A stretch of 41,173 bases of DNA from a virus. The notes under the pieces are model-generated. The model searched no databases, was not told the origin of the DNA, and was given only the letters and a program-made list of their open reading frames with translations. Where the stretch lies: IMG/VR virus record IMGVR_UViG_3300045996_002223, positions 1 through 41,173 of that record; one strand, 5' to 3'. Each line of letters begins with the position of its first letter. Positions within the stretch are counted from its first letter, which is position 1. A program made the position numbers and the translations under genes. Below are positions 1 through 6,466 of the stretch, piece after piece.

Positions 1-11
1 ATAAGAGCGTC

Positions 12-179
12 ATGCTGAGATTCGCGCATTGCAACTGCAAGGCCACGTACAGCCGGATCCCGCGCTCCATCTGGATGCGTGTTTTTCTGGGTCGCCACCT
101 GTATCGGTGTGATGAGTGCGCTGCGCGCATGCTTCTGCCGACCAGTGCCGTCGCCACGGCCCACAAGCCAACCCTCTAA
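12..179 (+). CDS. Small Cys-motif (zinc-ribbon-like) protein, 55 aa
   Basis: An ATG-started frame of 55 residues ends two bases before the ligase start. It has a CNC motif near residue 7 and a CDEC motif near residue 34, a spacing that suggests a single small zinc ribbon, with a basic, aromatic stretch between the two Cys pairs. The function is unknown. The close coupling to the ligase frame (TAA, two bases, then GTG) suggests cotranscription, so a DNA-related role is possible, but this is inference. I did not see a strong ribosome binding site because only 11 bases precede the ATG. It could instead be the end of an upstream-regulated operon outside the window. Confidence 0.5.
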   Translation: MLRFAHCNCKATYSRIPRSIWMRVFLGRHLYRCDECAARMLLPTSAVATAHKPTL

Positions 180-181
180 GC

Positions 182-802
182 GTGCTCTCGATCCCGGCGC
201 CGATGCTCGCGAGCGACGGCGGCAAGCCCTTCACTTCGCCCGACTGGCTATACGAGATCAAGTGGGATGGCTACCGGTGCCTGGCGCGAGCCGGCGGCGG
301 GCTGCCAGTGCAGCTGCGCACGAAGAACGGCACGGACTGCACTGGCTGGTACCCTGAGGTGGTGAGCGCCCTTGCGACGCTGCCCGGCGGCCCGCACGTG
401 CTGGACGGCGAGGCCTGTGTGCTGGATGACGTCGGTCGCAGCGACTTCAACCGCCTGCATGCCCGCGCTCGTCGGCGCCGTGGACACTCCGGCGACGATC
501 AGGTGACCCTCATGGCGTTTGATCTGTTGGTTGAGAATGGGCAGAGCACCATGGACCTGCCACTGTTCGAACGCAAGGCACGCCTGTCGGAGCTGCTAGC
601 CGCGACGCCCAAGACCGGCCTGCTGTACGTGGGCGACTTCACGGCGCATGCGGATCTTTTCCATGAACTGGTGCTGAGCTTGCAGCTGGAAGGTTTCGTG
701 GCGAAGCGGCTGGCCAGCCCCTACCTTCCTGGCATCCGCACGCGGGACTGGCTGAAGATCAAGCGCAAGGGCTGGCAGGAAGGACGCACATGGCGGAAGT
801 GA
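182..802 (+). CDS. Short ATP-dependent DNA ligase (catalytic domain only)
   Basis: This 206-residue frame carries the nucleotidyltransferase motifs of ATP-dependent DNA ligases in order: motif I with the adenylated lysine (KWDGYR), a central DGE motif (LDGEACVL), motif IV (EGFVAK) and motif V (DWLKIK). It seals DNA nicks through a ligase-adenylate. The usual C-terminal OB-fold is missing because the stop falls about 15 residues after motif V. It resembles the ligase domain of LigD-type repair ligases or small mobile-element ligases. I chose the GTG at 182 because it follows the stop of the Cys-motif gene; a GTG at 116 in the same frame would overlap that gene. Whether it belongs to the host or the prophage is not clear. 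Confidence 0.8.
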   Translation: MLSIPAPMLASDGGKPFTSPDWLYEIKWDGYRCLARAGGGLPVQLRTKNGTDCTGWYPEVVSALATLPGGPHVLDGEACVLDDVGRSDFNRLHARARRRRGHSGDDQVTLMAFDLLVENGQSTMDLPLFERKARLSELLAATPKTGLLYVGDFTAHADLFHELVLSLQLEGFVAKRLASPYLPGIRTRDWLKIKRKGWQEGRTWRK

Positions 803-995
803 CGCGCGTCACAGCGACCGTCATCGTCCTTCGTGCACGATGTCTGGATGCGTCTTGAACATCTAGCTTGGGCCGGCCTGCGCTGCAGCAGGATGAAGCT
901 GCGGGAGCGGTCGTTGCGCTGGCGGCGGCGGCAGGCCCAGATGCGCACCTGAACCACTTCAGGGACTCGCGATAGATCCTGCGCACAGCCTTCCG

Positions 996-1256
996 TCAGT
1001 GCTTCTGATCTGGTGTCGACCGCTGCTGGGGCCGGACGGCGAACGCTTGTCCATCACTGATCTGTGCCAAGGCCTGATCAAACGCATCGGCGGCCAACGC
1101 CCTAAGCTCCTTGGCTGTTTGACGCTCCTCATCGGAGGGCATCGGGCCACGGCCTGCTATGTGGTGGAGGGTTTTCTCAAAGAGAGCCTCCTCCGCAGCA
1201 CTCGCTACATGACTCGCAACTCGCCAAGGCTCGAGAAAAGACTTTTGATCAGACAT
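996..1256 (-). CDS. Hypothetical protein, 86 aa
   Basis: The ATG-started minus-strand frame has a natural-looking composition: an acidic, alanine-rich helical middle (residues about 40-65) and no membrane segment. I do not recognise a family. There is no clear ribosome binding site upstream. It diverges from the small plus-strand gene at 1324, leaving about 67 bases that could hold promoters. It lies between the ligase and the late-operon terminator, where the left prophage end might be, so it may be host or phage. Confidence 0.4.
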   Translation of the reverse strand: MSDQKSFLEPWRVASHVASAAEEALFEKTLHHIAGRGPMPSDEERQTAKELRALAADAFDQALAQISDGQAFAVRPQQRSTPDQKH

Positions 1257-1323
1257 GGTTTCGACCCGGCTGGAGGTCAGTGAGTGTGCTTATACGCTCA
1301 TTCGGCGTCGGACACGTCCTACA

Positions 1324-1521
1324 ATGTTTTTTGTGACAATCGACGAATACGCCAAAGCCATCGCCGCCGAACAGGAGGCGTGGGAAGCGGTTAAGGATCG
1401 CCTCCCGGGTAGCCCTGGCTATTCAAAAGAACTTTGGGAGCTGTGGCGCGATGCTGCCCAGCGAGCCAACGCAATGCGCCGTCAGGTTCTGGACCTGACG
1501 CCACCAAAGTCACCGCCTTAA
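1324..1521 (+). CDS. Hypothetical protein, 65 aa
   Basis: A 65-residue frame rich in charged and aromatic residues in a helical pattern (EAWEAVKDRL, ELWELWRDAA), ending 25 bases before the convergent terminator of the late operon. There is no recognisable family and no strong ribosome binding site. A TTATAC hexamer near 1288 might be a -10 element. The amino-acid composition favours coding, but support is modest. Confidence 0.4.
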   Translation: MFFVTIDEYAKAIAAEQEAWEAVKDRLPGSPGYSKELWELWRDAAQRANAMRRQVLDLTPPKSPP

Positions 1522-1546
1522 CCCATTTGCGGTAGCCTGATCAAGG

Positions 1547-1578
1547 AAAAAACCCCCGCGACCTTCCCGCCGAGGGGG
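1547..1578 (-). terminator. Rho-independent terminator of the late operon
   Basis: On the minus strand CCCCC (1578-1574) pairs with GGGGG (1557-1553), with further imperfect pairing inside, followed by six Ts (1552-1547). It lies downstream of the last late gene, so it most likely ends the leftward late transcript. No T-run follows on the plus strand, so it is not bidirectional. Confidence 0.75.
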
Positions 1579-1586
1579 TACGAAGA

Positions 1587-1615
1587 GCCGGGGAGAAACT
1601 TGAAAAGACCCCGGC
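1587..1615. repeat. Inverted repeat before the late terminator
   Basis: GCCGGGG at 1587-1593 and CCCCGGC at 1609-1615 are perfect 7-bp arms around a 15-base loop. It stands between the last late gene and the T-tract terminator and could be a second hairpin at the 3' end of the late mRNA. Confidence 0.5.
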
Positions 1616-1638
1616 CCAATGGCAACCGCCCCAGGCGG

Positions 1639-1896
1639 CTATGTGGTGCGGCGAGGCGCGTCGTTGGGAGGCTGCACCGCGGGCTTCGGCGGCGGCGCCT
1701 GATTCCGGATGCACACGTCCGGCGGCAGCGGCACCTGGTAGACGCCCGGGTGCACCGCGATGATGGTCACGATCACCGGCTTGCCGTCCACGCACGTGAA
1801 GGCAAGCGTGCCCGTCGGCTGGTCCTGGGCGGCCGCCAGCGGCACCAGGAAGGCCAAGAGGAACGTGATCGCGGCGAAGTGATGGCGGAAGCGCAT
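1639..1896 (-). CDS. Small secreted protein, 85 aa
   Basis: The last gene of the leftward late operon. It starts at an ATG with an excellent ribosome binding site (AGGAGG, about five bases upstream). The N-terminus is a classic Sec signal: basic start, hydrophobic core LLAFLVPL and a likely AAA/Q cleavage at about residue 23. The mature part has two cysteines that could form a disulfide and a proline-rich, probably disordered tail. Its place after the lysis genes suggests a periplasmic lysis accessory or a conversion protein. No family is recognised and the role is unknown. Confidence 0.65.
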   Translation of the reverse strand: MRFRHHFAAITFLLAFLVPLAAAQDQPTGTLAFTCVDGKPVIVTIIAVHPGVYQVPLPPDVCIRNQAPPPKPAVQPPNDAPRRTT

Positions 1897-1906
1897 GGTG
1901 ACCTCC

Positions 1907-2218
1907 TCAGGCCAGGTTGTGACTCGGATAGATCGGCAGGGGAACGGTCAGCCCGGCCAGCGCGTGGGTGCTGTCGGACAGGAAGTGGATGCGCTGGTCG
2001 GTGATGTAGTAGTGGCACACGCCGCCGGCCATCCCCTCGACCAGCAAGTCCGGCGAGAACGTCGGCCTGGCCATGTTGTCGTTCCACTCCCAGCGCTTGC
2101 GCTGCGCGTGCGAGGACGCCTGCAGGTGGATCTCGTGCGGGCGGTTGCAGGCGGGGCACCAGTGCAGCAGCACGCCGATGGCCTGCAGGCGCAGGTGGGG
2201 GCCCAGGCCGGTGCTCAT
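1907..2218 (-). CDS. DUF6527-like zinc-motif phage protein, 103 aa
   Basis: This 103-residue protein has a CPAC motif near residue 21, a WEWN segment near 43, and a C-terminal block CHYYITDQRIHFLSDSTHAL near residue 68. That arrangement (CPxC, later C-x-Y-F/Y-I, then DSTH-x-LAG) matches my memory of the DUF6527 family found in phages and defence contexts; no database was searched. The family's function is not known to me. Its ATG overlaps the stop of Rz by four bases (ATGA), so it is translationally coupled to the lysis cassette. Confidence 0.6.
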   Translation of the reverse strand: MSTGLGPHLRLQAIGVLLHWCPACNRPHEIHLQASSHAQRKRWEWNDNMARPTFSPDLLVEGMAGGVCHYYITDQRIHFLSDSTHALAGLTVPLPIYPSHNLA

Positions 2219-2748
2219 GGCTTCAGCACAAGGGCGTCGTGCTCGGCTTCGCAGCGCTGGCCGCGGTCGCGGGCGTCATCAACTGCTCCCGCCAGCTGCG
2301 CAACTCGGCTGCTGCAGCGGCCGAACACGTCGAGGGCGTTCTCAACTGCCGCGCGGACGCAGGCAACGGCGGGATCGCCGCTTCGGCCGCCGCAGCCGGC
2401 GGCGTCGAGGTACGTGGCGGCGGTGAGCTGCAGGCCGTCAGCAGCAGCACGCAGGCCAGCAAGGTCGATGGCCACCTTGGCAAGGCGTCGGGCTTGGGCA
2501 TCGTCGTTCTCCTTCTGTTTGTTCAGGCGCCGCAGGGTCTCGGCAGCCTTGCTGCGCGCATCCTCGGCGGCGGCCTCCTGGGCGCGGGCGCGGTCCTCGT
2601 CCCAGAGGTTCTGGATCCGCCCCGCGCCAGCGGTCTCGCCTTCGGCAAAGACGCTGGATCGCCACAGCTCGTAGGCCCACATGGTCCCGCCGACTACGGC
2701 GGCAGCGAGCGCCGCGACCAGCAACCAGGTGACGATGGTTTTGGTCAT
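2215..2748 (-). CDS. Rz: Rz-like inner-membrane spanin (i-spanin), 177 aa
   Basis: The i-spanin acts last in lysis by joining the inner membrane to the outer-membrane partner Rz1. An N-terminal signal anchor (residues about 5-28) is followed by a long charged, helical periplasmic domain (about 35-85) with coiled-coil character. Cysteines near 118, 129, 144 and 165 could form disulfides. The length is typical of DUF2514/Rz-type proteins. Rz1 is encoded inside this gene in another frame, the arrangement known from lambda. It follows the endolysin gene directly and overlaps the DUF6527-like gene by four bases. Confidence 0.85.
   Translation of the reverse strand: MTKTIVTWLLVAALAAAVVGGTMWAYELWRSSVFAEGETAGAGRIQNLWDEDRARAQEAAAEDARSKAAETLRRLNKQKENDDAQARRLAKVAIDLAGLRAAADGLQLTAATYLDAAGCGGRSGDPAVACVRAAVENALDVFGRCSSRVAQLAGAVDDARDRGQRCEAEHDALVLKP
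2223..2501 (-). CDS. Rz1: Rz1-like outer-membrane spanin lipoprotein, nested in Rz
   Basis: A 92-residue frame lies entirely inside Rz in a different frame. It begins with a lipoprotein signal: hydrophobic core LLACVLL, then the lipobox LTAC with the lipidated Cys at residue 24. Immediately after come SSPPP and further Pro/Ala segments, the hallmark of Rz1 o-spanins. The mature protein of about 69 residues is somewhat longer than lambda Rz1 (about 40). Together with Rz it would fuse the inner and outer membranes in the final lysis step. Confidence 0.8.
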   Translation of the reverse strand: MPKPDALPRWPSTLLACVLLLTACSSPPPRTSTPPAAAAEAAIPPLPASARQLRTPSTCSAAAAAELRSWREQLMTPATAASAAKPSTTPLC

Positions 2749-2751
2749 GGT

Positions 2752-3216
2752 CTAGGTCTCCACCACACCAGGCTCGACGCCTCGCCGGCTGATGGTGATC
2801 ACCCGGTTCACCGGCCTGGCGGGCTGGCGCGTGCTGACGTGCACCCAGGCGCCGAACTCGTGGATCAACTGCCCGATCTCGAGCTCGTCAACCAGCGGCG
2901 CCAAGGCCTGCGCCACCTCGTAGGCGGAGCCGAAGGCCGGCGCCTTGAAGTCCGCCGCGGCTGCCCAGACGTGGTCGCTGGTGTCGTTGCTGCCGATTGC
3001 GCGGTTCAGGTCCAGACACCGGTAGCCACTGCTCAGAAGCACCGGCACCGAGCCGCCGGCGAGCTGGCTGAGGCGCCCGCGGATGCGCTCGAGCAGCTCG
3101 CACGTGCGCTGCGCCTGCGGCAGCAGCGTCGCCGGAAGGCTGTTGTCGATGCCGCGGCGCTCCGCCTGGTAGCTGTTGGTGAACTCGGCGACGGTGAAAT
3201 GGGGGGTGAGGATCAC
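2752..3216 (-). CDS. Peptidase M15-type endolysin, 154 aa
   Basis: This zinc peptidase would cut peptidoglycan cross-links at lysis. It has the M15 (D,D-carboxypeptidase-like) signature: SSGYRC at 62-67, the zinc ligands H82 and D89 (SDHVWAAAADF), and a third ligand H126 in WVHVS. There is no signal peptide, so it would need the holin to reach the periplasm. The GTG start overlaps the holin stop by four bases (GTGA), with GGAGAG just upstream. It sits holin-endolysin-Rz/Rz1, a standard lysis cassette. Confidence 0.85.
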   Translation of the reverse strand: MILTPHFTVAEFTNSYQAERRGIDNSLPATLLPQAQRTCELLERIRGRLSQLAGGSVPVLLSSGYRCLDLNRAIGSNDTSDHVWAAAADFKAPAFGSAYEVAQALAPLVDELEIGQLIHEFGAWVHVSTRQPARPVNRVITISRRGVEPGVVET

Positions 3217-3491
3217 GTGTCTCTCCGGAATTGAGCAGGAATGCCCTTGCGCCAGTGGTGTGAGGTGGTGATCTGCACCGCCGTCATGGTCACGAGCAGC
3301 GCCAGGGCGAAGCCGTCGGGCTCGTAACCCCACAGGGGCGCCAACACGGACAGCCAGGCCATGACGCCCAGCCCGGTGAAGGCCCAGCGGATGTCGCGCC
3401 GGGTGTTGGCCTTGGTGGTGTAGGTGGCCCGGCAAAAGCACGAATACACCAGCGCCAGGGCGAACCCTTCCCAGAGTGCCAGCGCCATCAT
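3213..3491 (-). CDS. Putative holin, 92 aa, three membrane helices
   Basis: Three hydrophobic segments are visible at about residues 4-20, 38-58 and 62-80, with a positive loop (TTKANTRRDIRW) between the first and second and a charged C-terminus. Size, helix number and position directly before the endolysin fit a phage holin that permeabilises the inner membrane. The first of two adjacent ATGs overlaps the stop of the preceding membrane gene by four bases. It could instead be the antiholin of the pair. Confidence 0.65.
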   Translation of the reverse strand: MMALALWEGFALALVYSCFCRATYTTKANTRRDIRWAFTGLGVMAWLSVLAPLWGYEPDGFALALLVTMTAVQITTSHHWRKGIPAQFRRDT

Positions 3492-3871
3492 TGCCCGCCC
3501 GCCTTGCGGCCGAACAGGGTGCTGGCCGCTGAGAGCACTGCGTTGAGGATGCCCTGCCACCGTCCGCCGATCCAGCCGATGCAGAAGGCCACCAGGACCA
3601 GGATCTCCGTGGCCGGCACGGCGGTGTAACGCTCGATCAGGTAGCTCAGGGTGCCGGCGGTGAGGCTGGCCGCGATGGTGTACTGCAGCAGGTAGCGAAA
3701 GCCAGCCCAGCGACCGCCAGGCGTCCCTACCTCGCCCAGGCTGATGAACGCGCCGATCAAAGCTCCGGCGGCGACGGTCGCTAGCGCCCCATACTTGCTG
3801 CCGACCAGGCCGACGCCGATGGCAACAAGCGCCGCTCCAGCGGCACCTGTGGTGGATGTGGGTTCTGCCAT
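3488..3871 (-). CDS. Holin-like membrane protein, 127 aa
   Basis: A Gly/Ala-rich protein with three or four hydrophobic segments (about 9-43, 62-82 and 88-106) and a basic C-terminus (GRKAGGQ). It is the first gene of the lysis cassette and overlaps the second small membrane gene by four bases. Two adjacent three-helix membrane proteins ahead of an endolysin suggest a holin/antiholin pair, but which is which cannot be told from sequence alone. Confidence 0.6.
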   Translation of the reverse strand: MAEPTSTTGAAGAALVAIGVGLVGSKYGALATVAAGALIGAFISLGEVGTPGGRWAGFRYLLQYTIAASLTAGTLSYLIERYTAVPATEILVLVAFCIGWIGGRWQGILNAVLSAASTLFGRKAGGQ

Positions 3872-3925
3872 GTCGCGGTCCTTTCGTCGCGTCTGTGTGT
3901 GGGCTCGGTCAGCCTTCCGGCACCT

Positions 3926-4693
3926 TTAGAGGGTGGATACCCCGATAGCCGGGCCATAGGTCGCCGTCAGGTATGCGAGGTTGCTCGCAACGTCGGCATC
4001 GGCGAGCGCCTGGTTGAAGATTGCTACCATCTGGACCTCGATTGGGCCGGTGTATTGCGCTGGCTGGTAGTGCCCGCCGATGCGCAGTGCGCTCGAAATC
4101 GCAACGCGCGTAGCCGCGGCCGACTCGGCCGCAGACACGACCGTTCCGCTGTGAGACCACCAGGCCTTGGCTTCGCCTGTGGACTTGTAGCGCCCCACGA
4201 AGGCGTTCCATTGACCTGCCGTACCTGTCGAAATATCCTGGTTGGAGGCATTGATACCGCCGGAGGTCTGGACCAACGCCGAAACCTTGGCGCCTGTCGC
4301 ATTTCGCAGCGACAGTGAATCACCCGTGTTCGATCCGCCCCCAAGGAAGTTCGAGCAAATCATCGCGGAATCAGCGAAGGGAGAAGCTCCAGCGGGCAAG
4401 ATCACCTTGGCCACGCTGATGATGGTCATGGCCGATGTCGATGGCAGCTGCGTGTCCAAGCAGTTGACTTGGCTGAGGGTCGCTCCGAGCTCGTTGAAAG
4501 TTGGCGAGCCCACCACGAGTGCCGGCGCGTCGCTGTCGGCGTGGTTGATGAGGCTGAGCGACTGGTTGCCCCCGATGACGAAGAGCCCAAGCAGACCGGA
4601 AGTCACCGGAAAATTGGGGACGACAAAGTTCTTCTTCTTCGGGTATCCCGTCCCCGGCAGCGTGACACCGTCGAGCCGCAGTGCATTGGTCAT
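3926..4693 (-). CDS. Tail appendage protein with lectin/LamG-like fold (inferred)
   Basis: A 255-residue protein rich in Ser, Thr, Gly and Asn with alternating beta-strand patterning. The segment QWNAFVGRYKSTGEAKAWW and the later LRIGGHYQPAQYTG near residues 160-215 resemble the strand order of concanavalin/LamG domains. It lies just after the SGNH tail-fibre gene and before the lysis cassette, the usual place for receptor-binding or adsorption appendages. It probably contacts cell-surface glycans. The fold call is pattern recognition only. Confidence 0.55.
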   Translation of the reverse strand: MTNALRLDGVTLPGTGYPKKKNFVVPNFPVTSGLLGLFVIGGNQSLSLINHADSDAPALVVGSPTFNELGATLSQVNCLDTQLPSTSAMTIISVAKVILPAGASPFADSAMICSNFLGGGSNTGDSLSLRNATGAKVSALVQTSGGINASNQDISTGTAGQWNAFVGRYKSTGEAKAWWSHSGTVVSAAESAAATRVAISSALRIGGHYQPAQYTGPIEVQMVAIFNQALADADVASNLAYLTATYGPAIGVSTL

Positions 4694-4706
4694 AAAGTCA
4701 GTCCTT

Positions 4707-6458
4707 TTAGAGTGCGAGGAGCTTGGTGTGCAGCCGTTTGGCGAGCGCGTAGCCGCCGTCGTCGTTCAAGTGCAGGGTGTCGGCCCACGCGCCGAGCGCG
4801 TTCATAGTCGTGTAGTCCGACCACTCGTCATACATGTTGTAAAACTCATACCCATTTCCGACGCAGAACTCGTAGAGCGCGTCGCGGTAGTCGGTGAGCG
4901 GCTCAACTTCAGCCACCGCGTTGTCCGGCGGCGCCACGAAGATGAACGCGGTGTTCGGCGAGGTGGAGCGCACTTGGGCGACGAGCGTGGTGAGCGCCGC
5001 GATGTATTCAGTCGGCGTGCTCTCGCTCAGTCGGGCGTCGTTGGTCCCGAGGATCACCAACACCACGTCCGGCAGGATGTCTGCCATGTAGGTGGCAACG
5101 TTGTCGGCGACGTACATCGCCAGATCGGCGCCCGTCAAGCTGCCGTTTCCTGCCTTGCTTACCTCCACTCCCTTGACTGCGGGACAAGTCGCGCGGAAGC
5201 CGCACAAAGTGACAGTTCCGGTGTTGCCGGTCAGGTCGATGTCCACCGTGTGCGTGGTGTTGCTGAGGCCAGTAATGCTCACTTTCGCGATCGCGCCAGT
5301 GCCCGTGCCGGCAACCGCGGTCCACGCGCCGCCGTCGACGCGCCACCTGAACGTGCCGTTGCCATTGACGTAGTAGATCGCCAGGTCAGTCGTGGTCAGA
5401 TTGGTAATGCCATACGTCGCCGCGGTTCCGGTGGCGATGAGGGCTTTGCCATCAAATCCGCAATGCGAGGCCGGTGCCGTCGTGTCAGAACCGTCGTAAG
5501 TCGTCCACCCGGACGAGGTCACCGCGACCGCGTTGAGGGGTGCCACGTCAAAAAGCGCGATCCAGCCTTCGCCAGACTTCTGCGTGTATGCGGCGTAGAG
5601 AATGTCGGCAAGCGCCTGCGGGATCGGCAGGCGCTCGGCCCAAGAATCGCCCATGACGATGATCTTGGCTTGCGCCACCGTGGTGCCACGCAGGATCTGC
5701 GCGAGCTTAGTGCGCCAGCTGTATAGGCTGCGACCGTCGGTGACGTTCGGGAGCTCGGAGCTTGTGGGGGAGTTTGCAGGCGCCCGCAGGTTCACGGCTG
5801 CGGCCGCCATGCCTTCGATTTCCGCCGCGAGGGTGCTGCCGAACCCCAGGCCGTCCAGCAACCCGTTCTCCAGCCACAGCGGCACCTGCTCGTCCTCGTC
5901 GGTGAAGAGGGGGACCATCCCGGATCCGGACGGCACGGCGTCGATTCCGACATCCTCCTGGATCGCAGCGACCAGGTCCTCGCTCAGGCCCATCGCCGCC
6001 AGCAGGCCGTCTTCCAGCCACACTGCCACATTGCCGACCTCGTCCTCCACGAGCGGCACGCGCGAGGTGCCCACCGGCGCACCCGGAATGGCGGAATCGA
6101 TGTAAGCCTTGACGTAGAAGCGCCCGACTTCCGTCGCCGCGCCAGCGTCGTTGCGATACTGGATGATGTACGAGCCACTGAAGATGCTGAAGGTCTGCCC
6201 GTTCGTGGTACCCGCAATGCCGGCCGTGGTGTCTGCATAGACTCGACCGGACGTGTTGGCAGCATCTCTAGCTGCGGCGGCATCCAGAGCGGCCGCAACG
6301 ACGGCCTCCTCGCTCACGGTGGCCACAAGACCCTGCAGCGTCGGCAGCTCGGTACCCTCTCGCGTGGTCACCGTCGCAGCCGGCGAGTTCGCAAAGTCAT
6401 CGATCACCTGGACGTCTTCACCAGCGTCGATCAATTGTTGGAGCGTGACAGCAGGCAT
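4707..6458 (-). CDS. Tail fibre with SGNH/GDSL esterase domain, 583 aa
   Basis: Residues 1-220 look like a tail-attachment region with two short repeats, near 134-154 and 182-203, sharing the pattern VPLxxDExxxVxLWLExGLL. From about 260 an SGNH hydrolase domain begins: block I GDS at 270-272 (nucleophile Ser272), block III GTND at 471-474, and the catalytic DxxH at D560/H563. A beta-rich insert of about 130 residues (300-430) splits the hydrolase and may bind carbohydrate. The enzyme probably removes acetyl or acyl groups from capsule or lipopolysaccharide O-antigen during adsorption. Confidence 0.8.
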   Translation of the reverse strand: MPAVTLQQLIDAGEDVQVIDDFANSPAATVTTREGTELPTLQGLVATVSEEAVVAAALDAAAARDAANTSGRVYADTTAGIAGTTNGQTFSIFSGSYIIQYRNDAGAATEVGRFYVKAYIDSAIPGAPVGTSRVPLVEDEVGNVAVWLEDGLLAAMGLSEDLVAAIQEDVGIDAVPSGSGMVPLFTDEDEQVPLWLENGLLDGLGFGSTLAAEIEGMAAAAVNLRAPANSPTSSELPNVTDGRSLYSWRTKLAQILRGTTVAQAKIIVMGDSWAERLPIPQALADILYAAYTQKSGEGWIALFDVAPLNAVAVTSSGWTTYDGSDTTAPASHCGFDGKALIATGTAATYGITNLTTTDLAIYYVNGNGTFRWRVDGGAWTAVAGTGTGAIAKVSITGLSNTTHTVDIDLTGNTGTVTLCGFRATCPAVKGVEVSKAGNGSLTGADLAMYVADNVATYMADILPDVVLVILGTNDARLSESTPTEYIAALTTLVAQVRSTSPNTAFIFVAPPDNAVAEVEPLTDYRDALYEFCVGNGYEFYNMYDEWSDYTTMNALGAWADTLHLNDDGGYALAKRLHTKLLAL

Positions 6459-6466
6459 GTTTCTTC

